Shown: piece after piece, positions 12,901-23,906 of the stretch
Layout: the number at the start of each line of letters is the position of its first letter
How positions within the stretch are numbered: position 1 is the stretch's first letter
NCBI GenBank assembly: GCA_011037195.1
Contig: JAAEAF010003075.1
Location: 96,974 to 160,973, forward strand
DNA from: Triatoma infestans
Taxonomy: Eukaryota; Arthropoda; Insecta; Hemiptera; Reduviidae
Reading direction: 5' to 3'
Length of the DNA stretch: 64,000 bases
Made by a program: the position numbers and the translations under genes
The notes under the pieces: generated by a model
The model's input: the letters and a program-made list of their open reading frames with translations, nothing else
What the model was told of the DNA's origin: nothing
Databases searched by the model: none

Positions 12901-14827
12901 TATAAACAATTTCCATTACTAATGACTCATTAGTGTTTTCATTGCCCTATTTATATTGTTCTCATAAAAACAATCGTTTAAAACCAATTTTAAAAGAATT
13001 TAAAAATTCTAATTTATGACTCTTCTACTCCACATGAATTATTTAATTATATAATTTTTTTTTTTACTAAAAAATTATGAATTATCTTTTTACGAAAATA
13101 GTAAAAATATAGTTGTGCCAAATAGGGGCCAAAATTACTGCTGGTTTTTCTAAATTTTCTAGTTTTCATTGTCAAACGCACTTATGTTCTATAAAAATAT
13201 ACCGAGTATAATTTCTACTATAAACCAATTTATGTGAGATATCACAAGATTTCAATACAGTTCCATTCCATGGTATATGAGTACTGTCTATAAAAATTCT
13301 AAAACGATTTTATTTTATTTTTTTTTTTAATAGAAGAATAACATTCATAATATAGTAATAATATTTCATTATTAGAATGTATTCTTTATAGTAAACCATT
13401 AAATTCCATAAAATTTCATGACTTTACGCGTATTTTATTCAATATACTAATCTCACTCATGCATAAACATAAAGAGATCCATAAAACTTTTTATTTTTAT
13501 ATGATAAAGAAATTTTTTTTCTTTTAAACTTTGTTTTTAGAAGTGGCAAGCATATCAGTGAACTTTGTGATAGGAAACAGGCAGATGTTATGAAGAAGAA
13601 AACTGTATTTTGATAATTTTGTTTTAATTCAATTATATATGCTTTAATTAATTTTTTATTTCTATTTTATTTCGTAATGGTTTTCATTTATTGGTTGTTT
13701 ATTGGTTTTTATTAATTTCTATTTTATAGTTTCTTGTTCTCCACATTTACATCATTTTATTTACTACTTTTTCCTTTTCAGCTTTTGTTTATTCTAGCTC
13801 TTATAGGTTTTATGTATTCTGTATGTGGGTATAATACCGCCAAAATAAATAAACAGATGATAACATAAACAAAAAAAACTTCTACATATATGTAAATTCG
13901 TTCTACCTTTTAAGAATTATCCTTGAGTTTTTAAGGAAGCTCGTTAATGCTATCATTTCTACAATTACAAGAATGGTTCCGTATCTATTTTTAATTCTAT
14001 ATGATGAACAAATAATTTTAAAAATAACACAAGTTTAAAAATATAACTAGAAACTACACCATCATTTATTTCCATGTAAATGGAGCACTAAACAAATGAA
14101 TGATCCAAAACTTACCCAGTCTTATTCCTAGATCAATGGCTGAATTCTTCAAAAACGAAGTAGATTTATCTGGTAAATTACATTTTATTTCGTAACCTTT
14201 AGCAAGTTCTTTAGCAAGTCCAGTCCCATGTTTCATCAAAACCTATAATAAATAATGTGCTTTAAAGTTAGTAGTGTTAAACGAATTGCAAGTTTAACCA
14301 TATAAAAAAAATTGAATATTTTAACCATATATAAACTGAATTATTTACCTGAAAACATTTAATAAGTTCTATTCTCTTATTAGTGACTTTTAGCATTCTA
14401 GCAAAAACATCTAATTCACTGAATTCCATTCCCAAAATACATAATCTACCTTGATTAAATAACTGAAATAAATTGAGTCTTCTAATTATGTAATAATTAC
14501 ATGTTTAATAATTTTCATTTTATTTTATTAATAAATCGAATTAAAGAACTGTTGGTAAAACACCAGCCTCAATAATTAAAGATCACGACACTTTGTGTTA
14601 GGATAAACAATTACGATTTCATGGTTTGGTTCAATATTAATTAAAAGGAATTTGAACGGCTTTGAAATTTATTGCTAAGAATAAATTTAACTTACCGTAA
14701 TATAAACATCAAACAATATAGTTTCAGGCAAAATTCTTAGTTCTTTATTGAAATATTTGTAATAATCACTAACAGCTGCTACTGTAATGTCATAAAGAGA
14801 CAAAACAGTACTTAAAGTATCTTGCAT
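3998..14827 (-). CDS. APPBP2: Amyloid protein-binding protein 2 (TPR protein)
   Basis: Complete gene of 11 coding exons: 14696-14827, 14349-14462, 14116-14242, 12422-12548, 8328-8499, 7966-8229, 5936-6060, 5622-5761, 4677-4819, 4401-4566 and 3998-4236. All have GT-AG borders, and the phases join to 582 residues; the human protein has 585. Diagnostic stretches match the family, for example QASKACVVKREF, KHPKYADTLLDYGFYLLN, VQTAKHYGNLGRLYQSM, DDYEVGLSVGHLASLYNY and YSGLEYDYRGL. It is built of tetratricopeptide repeats. In mammals it is a substrate receptor of cullin-2 RING ubiquitin ligases that reads C-terminal degrons, and it was first described as a microtubule-linked binder of the amyloid precursor protein. 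The start at 14827 was chosen because the next residues align with the human N-terminus; an in-frame upstream Met exists at 14896. Intron 4 (8500-12421) is about 3.9 kb and carries SINEs. Confidence 0.95.
5761..5818. repeat. 29-bp tandem duplication at a splice acceptor
   Basis: Two nearly identical 29-bp units (5761-5789 and 5790-5818), each starting tctaaataataaaatatata. On the minus strand this duplicates the pyrimidine/T-rich tract and AG acceptor of APPBP2 exon 8. Confidence 0.8.
6490..7190. repeat. GC-rich dispersed-repeat fragment, possibly a LINE 5' UTR
   Basis: This 700-bp block is clearly richer in G+C than its surroundings and lies inside APPBP2 intron 6. It contains no long open frame. 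The composition and lack of coding suggest an inserted repeat, such as the 5' UTR of a non-LTR element, but I do not recognise the family. Confidence 0.4.
7250..7475 (-). repeat. SINE-B copy 1, tRNA-type
   Basis: Read on the minus strand, the 5' head has an A-box-like run (tggtgtagtggttatgagca) and a B-box-like run (cagttcgagtacc). The body then contains the reverse complement of caggcgggctttacgtccaa. It matches the copy at 57445-57655 and differs from SINE-A. Confidence 0.7.
8785..9000. repeat. Unclassified GC-rich repeat fragment
   Basis: A short, relatively GC-rich block in APPBP2 intron 4 (for example cacctccggatgccgtaggc) with no open frame. It is probably an inserted repeat of unknown family. 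Confidence 0.3.
9310..9665. repeat. Unclassified insertion, possibly a solo LTR
   Basis: A 350-bp block with composition unlike its flanks, ending in a polyadenylation-like ttcaataaatttgt. The layout could fit a solo LTR, but I cannot see a target duplication or clear TG...CA ends. Confidence 0.25.
9925..10138 (+). repeat. SINE-A copy 2
   Basis: The tRNA-like head (B box ggttcgagtta) is followed by the family body: gagagaacattgcttggtgg, cagtgcactagaaggctcca and ggcgcctattacc. Lies in APPBP2 intron 4, about 165 bp from an inverted copy. Confidence 0.8.
10303..10490 (-). repeat. SINE-A copy 3, inverted
   Basis: Read on the minus strand it begins taagtggttagcgtactgga (A box), then caggttcgagtccagc (B box), then the body with cccttagattttttcttcg. 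It is one of the best-preserved heads. A 78-codon frame at 10323-10559 is only the SINE read on the opposite strand. Confidence 0.85.
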
Positions 14828-15572
14828 TTTGGCAATTTTGAATAGTAAGAAAGGTTTACTACACTTATCAGATTCCAAAAGTGGCAACAATATCACAATT
14901 GACCATGGTAGACTCTATTGGGTAGATTTTTTGTTGGATAAAACATTTGGTAACAGCACACACACACACACAGTATACTTTCTGATACAACTAAAAAAAA
15001 AAAAAAAACTTCGCTCCTTTCCCGACCACAGCTCGCTCACATATAAACACAATTCACGAAAAATACTGCTTTATAATCTGGAGAAACGTATGACTTCTAA
15101 ATCTCGGTCATTGCGTAGCAACCATGATCTGAAGATATGTAAGGCTCACATCATATGGTTCCTTAATTCAAAAATTATCATTTGGTTAATACAGAACTAT
15201 TAAAATTTATTCATTATAAATCTTGCACAATGTGACAATTTAAGAAAGTATATATAAAAAATGGGATTATTTACTCTAACCTGCCCGCCACCAAGTAAAT
15301 GTTGCCCGTTTATGAAATTGCATTATACCCAATGTGATTTCATTAAATGTTTTATGGTATTGGCGTATTTATACTTCTTTTATCTAATACTTCTAGTCTT
15401 ATATAAACACGTTCTGTCAAAATTTATTACTTGGAAGGTACTATAAAAATTAGCCAAAAACAAATTTGGTATTCCCATGTTGCGATGTTCAAATTTGTTT
15501 TCTATTATTTCTAGTGTTCACAGCGAAGAGTTATTGAAGTTAGAAGTGTGGAAAAAATTGAAGTTGGGCTAA
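14828..15572. promoter_or_regulatory. Shared upstream region of APPBP2 and IFT20
   Basis: The start codons of APPBP2 (minus) and IFT20 (plus) face away from each other across 745 bp, so both promoters and 5' UTRs must lie here, unless 5' exons overlap the neighbour. There is an AC microsatellite (about 14958-14972) and an A-run (14994-15008). A 124-codon plus frame at 14829-15203 has low-complexity composition and I do not treat it as a gene. Confidence 0.6.
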
Positions 15573-16515
15573 ATGTCAGACCCACTTGCAAAGGTGGGTC
15601 TTCATTTCGATGAGTTAAATAAAGTGCGTATTATAGAACCGGAGGTTGCCAGCAAGACATCCCTTTTAAAAGAAGAATGCAACGAGTTTGTTCATAGTGA
15701 GTTGATCACTATTACAGTTTATAAAAACTATATTCTTTTGCGTGATTTAAAGTTGCATTGAAATATCAGATATCTATAATTTTATTTAAATTGGCTATAG
15801 TCGTAGTTGCTAAAGCCACAAACAAAAAAAATTATATAAGTACTATAAATAAATATAAGTTACTAAAAAAAAAATCTCGTTTTTAGGTTTAGAGGCATTT
15901 AAAGATATATCAAATGGCTTCATCAAACTTATAGATTCTTTAGCAAATGAAGTTGATCGAGAAAAAATAAAGGCAATTGGTGCAAGAAATCTTGTTAAAT
16001 CTATGGCAAAGCAGAGAGATGCACAAGAACAACAACTCCAGGTCTTAAAGATACAAATTATGCACTTATTCTAGAAAACTAATGCACATATATAATAAAT
16101 GAGATTGCATTAAAACGTAAAGATATTTAACCCGAAAATGATACGATATTTCAACATGTTAGGTGTAAATGCAAGAACAATGAATGCATCAAGAGGTCCA
16201 ACAATTTGCCCAAATCTGGCAGTGCATTCTGTATACTTACTAGTTTTTCAGTTTCAGAACATCTACCTTCTTTAATATATCTGAATTTATTATAAAACAA
16301 ATGTTCGTAGTAGTTCAAATACAGTAATTTTTAGTACATCGCTTTTTGACCAAAGTTCATATCAGTATATACTAACATCATATATATTTACTGTTTAGGC
16401 ACTTCTATTAGAGAAATCAACAGAATTGGAACGGCTGCGTATTCAGCATCAGTCGTTAATAAAAACTGAAAGCGAACAACTGGAAATATTGGATAAATTG
16501 TTATTAAATAATTAA
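15573..16515 (+). CDS. IFT20: Intraflagellar transport protein 20
   Basis: Three coding exons: 15573-15696, 15887-16041 and 16399-16515. GT-AG borders and phases join to 131 residues (human 132). The N-terminus contains [17 protein letters not shown] and LKEECNEFV; exon 2 contains [21 protein letters not shown]. Both are close to the human family sequence. Exon 3 is a charged coiled coil ending [11 protein letters not shown]20 is the small IFT-B subunit that also sits at the Golgi and sends membrane cargo to the cilium; in insects ciliated cells are sensory neurons and sperm. A polyadenylation signal (aataaa, near 16645) follows about 130 bp after the stop. Divergent from APPBP2. Confidence 0.95.
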
Positions 16516-18060
16516 AATTATAATTGGTTACATGAATGTAAATGTTTATACCAAGTATTAATTGTTGAATTATTTGTAAAATATGTATCTATAATTTTTG
16601 TTTTATGTATGTGAAGAAAGATTATAATTAAATTAAATTTTATAAATAAAAAAAAAACTTTCCCAGAGCTTCTTGTCCAAAAACCTAGTGAAACATCAAT
16701 GAATTCCATTTACTTGAAGGTGACTGTCAAACAATGATCAGGTCATTATTTTAAATAAATATCTTGTAGACATTTATATAAATACAAGGAGAAAAAAAGG
16801 AGCGCTTTAATTCAAATAAATAAATCAACAAACAAAACAGTAATTTATTTTTCGATCAACACACGCACACACACATTTAACTCAGTTATATAATGTAACC
16901 TTAATGTACGAATAGTTTTCTTTATTATACTATGACACTTTTAAATTTACACTAAAATAAATCTAAGAATGTCGTACAGGAACATTTTTTTATTTCTTGA
17001 AATTTCTATGATTTTTCTATGGGTTCCTTTCCAATTAACAAATTTCTTCTATAAACTTTATGCCATATCTGAAACAGAACAAAAAAAAATTACTTTGTAA
17101 AAGAGTTAAAAATTTTAAAGAAGGCATGAAACCGTCTAGTTTCGGATAGGGAATTATTATTTTGATTTAAACATGTAGATAACAATAATAATAACCCACT
17201 AATTGCAGTTAATGTTATCAGAATTTTCGTATTTATGTTCCCATCGACCACTCATAAAAGAATATAGGATTTGCTAATAATCTTCCAGTTATGATTAATT
17301 TATATCTAGAATAACGTGTTAGGTGTGCAATATATCTGAGGACTTTGCTATAATAGCATGTTTTTTTTTTCTAACTAGTCTCGGAATTTTCCTCCATCGT
17401 CAGAGTCAGTTAATCAAGTTTGCAGTTCTTTTCACACTACTTTAGTGATTTATGAGTGGAATTATCTATGTATGTGCTGAAGCACGAAACACTCAGGACT
17501 TTCTTTTACTGCATCTATTATTATTCTTATTGACAAATTTTCTTCAAGCTTGGAATTTTTCCCCTAGAGCCTGTTATATACATTAAACAGATCTGATGGC
17601 AGATTACATCGCGATTACCACACTAAATATTCTTATGGCAATGTTCTTATGAGTTCCCCGCTGTAAAACGTGTTAAGGCACCTAACTAGTAAAAAGTAAA
17701 ACCTAACTCAGATTCCCCCTAAAACCAATGCAACAAAAAAGTTCATATATGTAAATTATGGTCGATTTTTCAAACGGTTTAAAATTATATCATACCTTGC
17801 GATTTTTTGACATTTGTCTACTTCACTGCAAAAAATCGCTTATAAATCCTACATTGCTGGTGCGATAATAAATGTTATTACATTACTAATAGAAGAGCAT
17901 ACAATTTTGCTAAATGTCACGCCAATTTATTGATAGGTATGTATGTAGAGGGAGAAAGTGTATCTTCTTTTAGTTTTGAAAAGGAAAAATATCTGATTTT
18001 AGTATTTTATATTATTCATTAGTTTGTCCGATACAGAAGCGAAATAATTTAGTTACAAGT
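16516..18060. other. Intergenic AT-rich stretch, nothing coding seen
   Basis: After the IFT20 polyadenylation region I see only AT-rich sequence with a short AC repeat near 16862-16875. No exon or recognisable transposon was found. Confidence 0.4.
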
Positions 18061-18064
18061 CACG

Positions 18065-19050
18065 CCCGAATATTATACGAAGGAAGAGTATGCGGATATG
18101 GTTTTCGTGTATGATTGTGTAGATGGCAATGAATGGGGAGCAGTCGCAGAATATGCACGGCGTTCGTTCCCCCGAACGACGGGTGCCCGACAGACGTAAG
18201 TTCTCTGCAACTTATCGCTCTTTAAGAGAGACTAGCCACCCTTCCACAACCGCGAGATCAGAAAATATTTTGGGATTATTTGATGAGGATCCAGCCATCA
18301 GTACTCCTCGAGTGTAGGCTCTTTTTCCCCACACCACAGTCAACATAGTAATAAAAGTGGATGAAAGGCACCCTTGCATGAGCGCCGAGTGGGGCAGGAT
18401 TTATTGCAGGGAGATACAATGCGCGTTTATTTATTGAGGTAAATTCAGCCATGTGCATGAAAAGCTAACAATACGGACGGTTGAGGCATCGGAAATTACT
18501 CGTAGCAGAATATTCAATTCACATAACGCATATCAATGGGCCCACGAGAATCCACTAGCTATTCCAAGATTGCACTTCCAGCATCAGTTCATTGTAAATG
18601 TATGGTTCCGGCTGACAAGAGATTGTCCACCTCAAAACTACTTACTGGCAAGAACTCTGAATTCAAATTCATTCGTACGCTTCATGGAAGTTGAGTGGAA
18701 TCTTCGACTAGAAGATGTCTCTATCCTTACTGCTTCCAAATGGATGGATGTTCAGCGCATAGTGGCAGGGCTGTGACTGCGTCGTTGCCTAATAACCTCG
18801 CGAGAAGATGGATAGGACTATATGGCCCAGTTCGGTGGCCTCCGAGAAGCCTAAATCTTTCGCCTTTGGACTCTTTTATGTTTGGGGATCGCTGAAAAAT
18901 ATGGTGTTCCCAGCTATCAACACAAGAGTTGAGTTGATTTGGATCGAATATACGTGATCGCTGAAAAATATAGTATGTTCCCAGCTATCAACACAAGAGT
19001 TGAGTTGATTCGGATCGAATATACGTGACAGTCCATCAGAGATAATCAAT
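18065..19050 (+). pseudogene. Second mariner-like transposase relic
   Basis: Transposase segments in shifting frames. EYADMVFVYDCVDGN (about 18081) and PERRVPDRRKFSATYRSLRE (about 18165) form the N-terminal DNA-binding region. A middle segment follows (18480-18720, including FVRFMEVEWNLRL). Then, in another frame, MDGCSAHSGRAV and GLYGPVRWPPRSLNLSPLDS match the catalytic region. The third catalytic Asp reads as Asn (SLNLSPLD where SPDLSPLD is usual). There are at least two frame changes and no usable open frame. It differs from the 1703-3077 element in having the N-terminal half. Confidence 0.8.
18887..19029. repeat. Tandem duplication of about 72 bp in the mariner relic
   Basis: The segment starting gatcgctgaaaaatatggtg and ending cgaatatacgt is repeated directly, with a few changes, from about 18957. 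It lies at the 3' end of the transposase relic and must have arisen after or during its decay. Confidence 0.8.
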
Positions 19051-20251
19051 AGTCATGGAGAGGTTCCACATGCTGTAGCTTTGTAGCTTCAATGGGTCGG
19101 TGTTGTAGAAAGTGCATTTAGAGAGAGAAGGCCATTTCGAACAGATTTTGTAATCCTCTTTTCTTCCAATAAATTTTATGGAATTTTTTTTTTTATTAAT
19201 CGTTGTAGAAATCAACTGTTTGGAAAGAAAATTATTTCTTATGCAAACCATATCCCGAAGTATTGCCAGAAGTTGCTGTTACACCCGGTATAGATAGTCG
19301 TGAAGATGTGGGGAAAGAATTTTTAAACATACACATTTGTTACATCGCAGAAACATAAAGAAAACTAAAAGTTACTAATTACCTGACTCAAATCATCTTT
19401 CTTCACATCATCACGGCTATCTATATATTAAGGTCTTGATAATGAAGGAACGTTGGCATAATTGAATGTTCTTGACCGATCCTCACCAAATTCTTCGTAA
19501 CATAATTCATCAACGGTTTACAAATACTTTTATATAATGGACAACTTTATTCAAAAACGAAAAATTGCAAAAAGTTAATTCACTATATAGTCACAACAAA
19601 ATTTTTAAGTGGCACACTTATTTCACTCTAAAATTCAATAATTTCAAAGATTATTATATCAATTTTGTCTGAAACATTTTTCCATAAGAAAACTGACGAC
19701 ACAAAAACTCTGTGCAATATACGTAATATGATAGGATGAATAGTTTTCTCTAAAATGCTTTAAAAATAAATATAAAATATAAAAAAACTACACGTTATAA
19801 AAATTTCAAATTTAAAACCGTTCAAAGGAACCTGAGAAATGATAAATGAGAATATTTCACACCTAAGTTTTGATTACCCATTGTCTAGTGATAACCTTAG
19901 TGATATGCTGCAATCCTCCAAACACTTTCAGTCAGTTTAGTGTCAATTTTATCACAAATGTGTAAGAAGTCAGGGACTTACACATGCTGATAAGGAATTT
20001 TCTTTTACATCAACTGTTTTACAAAGGTTCGTTAGGAACCGTTATATAATTAGCTGTTTATACACTGAAAACTTTTGATTCTAATTTTTTTTTTGTGTTA
20101 TATAACTTTTCCATTCTACTTTTAGTCACTGTATTTCACCGTAAACAGAAGTGTGCTTTGTCAATGGAAAATACTACGAAATACGAGTTATTATTTTTCC
20201 TATAATTTACTAATACACATTTTTTCTTGATGAGTTTTTAATTTAATAATA
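19051..20251. other. Intergenic stretch downstream of CHCHD2
   Basis: AT-rich sequence. The only structure I noticed is an imperfect inverted repeat (about 19283-19320 against 19395-19432). No gene seen; the CHCHD2 3' UTR should occupy the right end. Confidence 0.35.
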
Positions 20252-23014
20252 CTAACGATAATTTTCCTTGCATTGCCTAATGGCCTCATTGAAGCCTTGA
20301 CAAAGCGTCAGATCAGTTTGTTGCTGGGCACACTGCAAAAACTGTTTAATTTCCCAGGCACAGGGTCCTTTAGGCTCTTCAGGATACTGTCCAGTAGGAG
20401 TGGCTGCAGGTGCAGTTGGCTGCGCTGGTTGTGCAGCTACGGCATTATCATTACTACCACCACCACCACTAAACATGCCAGTTAGTCCTGCGCCTACAGC
20501 GTGTCCCTACAATTTTTTTTTTTTCACTAATTAAAAAAAATATATGCAATAAGTAGATATTAGAGGATTAGCTACTAAAACTATTCCATGTCAGCTTTGA
20601 TATTAATTATGGTTCCCTTGCAGTTCCATGCAAGTGAAGTATAGATATGTGCTTTATTGCAGGTACTCATTGTGGAAATATGGATGGTGAAAAATTAGAC
20701 CTTTGCCAAGAGGAATGTGCAAACTCAAGTCTCAGTCGTGGGTATCAAGTACTATCTCCTCACCCCTTTGTGTGGAGTATTGTGGGGATGTAGGTATGTA
20801 AAAGGATGGCTATAATGTCAGTCTGCTACGGCTAAAAGATCTTTCTGTCTACATTAAACTCACGTATTTTCTCGTGGAATATTATGGCCTCTATGAGTTG
20901 TTCATTTAGTATGTGAGCTGGATGGTAGTTTGTCAGTGGGTACGCTATGCTACAGATCTCTAATGCACATATCTATTATCTCTGCAAGCCTTATGTGTAT
21001 AGTATTACTGTTATGCATGTCAAGTATTGTTGTGTTGATAGGACTCTTTCCCACAGGAATGTCAGGATCCTGAAATAAATAGTTTAACTAGTCCATTATT
21101 CCCAAAGAGTTGTCGGGAATGTCAATGGGTAATACGTATAAAATCAAATACACATTCAAATGAGCTTCTGAAGGGAAGGAGTTAGTTCAGTGGTAGTGCG
21201 CTTGACCCCCACGCGAAAGTGCGGCCAGTGCTGCCCTTAGTCTTTCTGTATCTATGAGCGTCTATGGCTCATTATCCGGAGGCCGGCAGTGCACTGAGAA
21301 GCCTCTGGGAGCCAATAACCATAGATTTTGAAGTGCCTTAAATAAATAAAAAAAATTAGCATTTACTCAAAAGCTCATTAAGACAGTATTTATATGCTCT
21401 TATATTGTTTAAATAACATCCCTCCCTCCCACTCTCTCTTATAAACTCATGTTACAATTTTAACAGTGACTGAACAAATTTTATTTATTTTCCATTGTTT
21501 TTTTTTTTTTTATTTTCTATTCATTTATAATTTAGTAATTTATTCTTCTTCCTCAATACATAGGTTCTGAGATTGTACTCCTAAGATTCCTAATGAAAAG
21601 TGCACCGTACTTTAGAGCATCTAAGAGTTACAGTATAAGAATATGATCGGGATCGTATTGGATAAACTGGAAAATACTTAAATATAAATCGGGAATCTCC
21701 AGAAATGACGACAATCCTGAAGAATCTTTTTCTCAATGATATATCTATCACTTTAATTACAATTGGATTATGCACAATAATCCCTTATGGAACGACAATG
21801 TTAATTATGAATGAGTATTACGAAATACACTTACCACAGCCGAGCCAACAGCAACTCCACCCGCAGTTGCAGCCATTTGTTTGAACATACTAGGCTGCTG
21901 TGGTTGCTGCATCATAACAGGTGGCTGTTGATGAGCAGGAGGTGCTGGTGCAGCAGTTCTCGCTGGTAAACTCGACCTCCTACATTTAAATAGAAAAAAA
22001 AAAAAGATAGTAATTTGAAATATCTGATTATTTTATAAAAATAATAACAATATAAAATAATTCCAATTTCTTTTATCATTACAGCTGCAAAGTTAGTAAT
22101 GAATTGATATTGGATTTTCTAAGGTAGTATTCCGCAATATACTACGTCTTCATTTTACTAATTAAAAAAACATAATAAAACCACAATTACACTATTTGTT
22201 GAAATCAACAGAACAACTTTACATCTTGGCGAAGTTTCAAATTTCATCATATTGCAACTAAACGACGATCAATCCAAAACTAAGATCTCATTTTAAAAAT
22301 ATATAAGAAAACCATAATTTGGCCTCGTTATTATATTTTTTATATAAACATATAAAAATAATTTGTTAATAAGCATTGATGCATGGTCCATTATTTAATG
22401 GACAAATATTAAAGGTTTTGTTCCCCATTTCATAAACAATACTGTTAGATGCTGTATTTTTGAAAATAACCATATTTATTAGGTTTTAGGTTAGTTCATA
22501 ACCTCAATCGAACAAGAACTAGAAATTATATAGTTATAAATGTAATGAATGGAACAATTTGGTAAACTTAGCCTTTTTAAGAAATAAAATTCAAATCGTA
22601 TCTGTCATATCACAGTTGCATCATGCTTAGAAAATGTTTTAGGTTTTTCCACCCCCACCCCAACACCAAACTCCATGTTCATAACTTAGTATGAGGAAAC
22701 GTTCGCTTTTTACCAAATAGGTGGCCTTCAAGAAACGTATTCTAGGTTAAAAATATTAATTTCAAATTTGCTGAAATGATCCATTGAAGCAATGTAAAAA
22801 GAGACACAGGTCTTCCATCCAACTTATATTTCTAATATTGAAAAACCTATTCCCAATAATTATAACACAACTTAAATATGACATAACACAGCACCAATAG
22901 CAAACAGTCATTAAATATAATGTGCATTACATCAATCAAACAAACTGCTTTATATTAAAAAAAATATATAAAATACCTTGGGGCAGGTCTTCCACCACTT
23001 GTTCGTCTTGGCAT
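20252..23014 (-). CDS. CHCHD2: CHCHD2-type twin CX9C mitochondrial protein
   Basis: Three coding exons: 22977-23014, 21835-21979 and 20252-20506. GT-AG borders and consistent phases give 145 residues (human CHCHD2 151). The N-terminus [13 protein letters not shown] is basic and the next region rich in A, P and Q, typical of the family's mitochondrial targeting part. A glycine/alanine-rich hydrophobic stretch follows ([14 protein letters not shown]...GHAVGAGL). The C-terminal CHCH domain has C110-X9-C120 and C130-X9-C140, the pattern oxidised by the Mia40 import pathway. The family sits in the intermembrane space near MICOS and modulates cytochrome c oxidase, and it can act in the nucleus. CHCHD10 is the close paralogue; insects usually keep one gene for both, so the symbol is a family-level call. 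Confidence 0.93.
21175..21350 (+). repeat. SINE-A copy 4, in CHCHD2 intron 2
   Basis: The head (gttagttcagtggtagtgcg, A-box-like) is diverged. The body has ctgcccttagtctttctg, ccggaggccggcagtgcact and gagaagcctctgggagccaa. Sits between CHCHD2 exons 3 and 2, antisense to the gene. Confidence 0.8.
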
Positions 23015-23454
23015 AGTTTAATATTAAAATTACTTTTCTTTTTTTTTTTAAGGAAACCCAGAGAAATCAATCTGGATCTAATGCAATAACACAACTTGAC
23101 AAAAGAACGTTCTGGAATATAGTGGTTTCGTCACAAATGACCTAGAGCTAGGTTATCACATATGTTCTCAATGATAACTAAATCATTAAGTACCCTAAAT
23201 TCCCACAATTTAATGCAAAAATTATTTTTATTAAACTATAAACTGTAAACAAAAATATCTTAATTTTTTATTCTTTATTTGTGAATAAAAATATTTACAA
23301 TAGTTAATAAACGTTTATTTTATGAAACATTTATATTGTTCATAGGGTACTCCGTAGGTCTGGTGTAAAATATTAATTGATATTATGAAATTTAAATTTA
23401 GATCTTTTTATCATAAGCAAACCTAGAAGCATATCAGATCTTAATAATTATATA

Positions 23455-23700
23455 TTAAAAGTGCCTGAACAGATTGTAGGCATTTAACTCTTTGCCTCTC
23501 CTTGGCAGATGCTGAGGAAGGACACCAAAAGTCTCCGAAACGTCGATAGAACAAACTTTCAAAGTTAAAAAGTTATTTTCTTGGGCCCTAGCCAACCAAC
23601 ATTTTCCTAGTTGTATTACATACTGTTTTGGAAACAAAACTTTCCAAAGTTTCAAATTTCTTCTGGTCACCATAAGAAAAACATGAACAATTTCAAAATT
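23455..23700 (+). repeat. Repeat fragment with hammerhead-like core
   Basis: Contains gctgagga, a short possible stem (ggac / gtct), then ccgaaacgtcg at 23535-23545. CUGANGA and GAAA are the two conserved parts of a hammerhead core, and similar motifs are known from Penelope-like retroelements. I could not find a convincing third stem and cleavage site, so this is only a candidate fragment. Confidence 0.3.
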
Positions 23701-23844
23701 TTAATTTCAACTCTTTTTCAATTAATGACGAACTTTGATTTATTGATGAACTTTATGCCATAAGTATTTTGTACTTTTCGAAGCTGTATTAAATTTTATT
23801 TTAAAATAAAAATTAGTAAGAATACATACAACGATTCTGTTTTC

Positions 23845-23906
23845 AATGAGATGTTTATACGGCAATGGCAGCCAAATCAACAAACTTGCCATATAAACAT
23901 CTCATT
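23845..23906. ncRNA. 62-nt hairpin, possible small-RNA precursor
   Basis: The left arm aatgagatgtttatacggcaa pairs with the right arm ttgccatataaacatctcatt. This gives 20 paired positions with one C-A mismatch and a 20-nt loop. The size and pairing fit a pre-miRNA-like hairpin, but a tiny palindromic insertion would look the same. It lies about 830 bp upstream of the CHCHD2 start codon. No conservation or expression can be judged. Confidence 0.35.

Noticed and set aside
14829..15203. 124-codon plus frame between APPBP2 and IFT20
   Set aside because: It overlaps the APPBP2 5' end antisense and crosses an AC microsatellite and an A-run; no domain and lysine-rich low complexity.
20273..20485. 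70-codon plus frame
   Set aside because: Antisense shadow of CHCHD2 exon 3.
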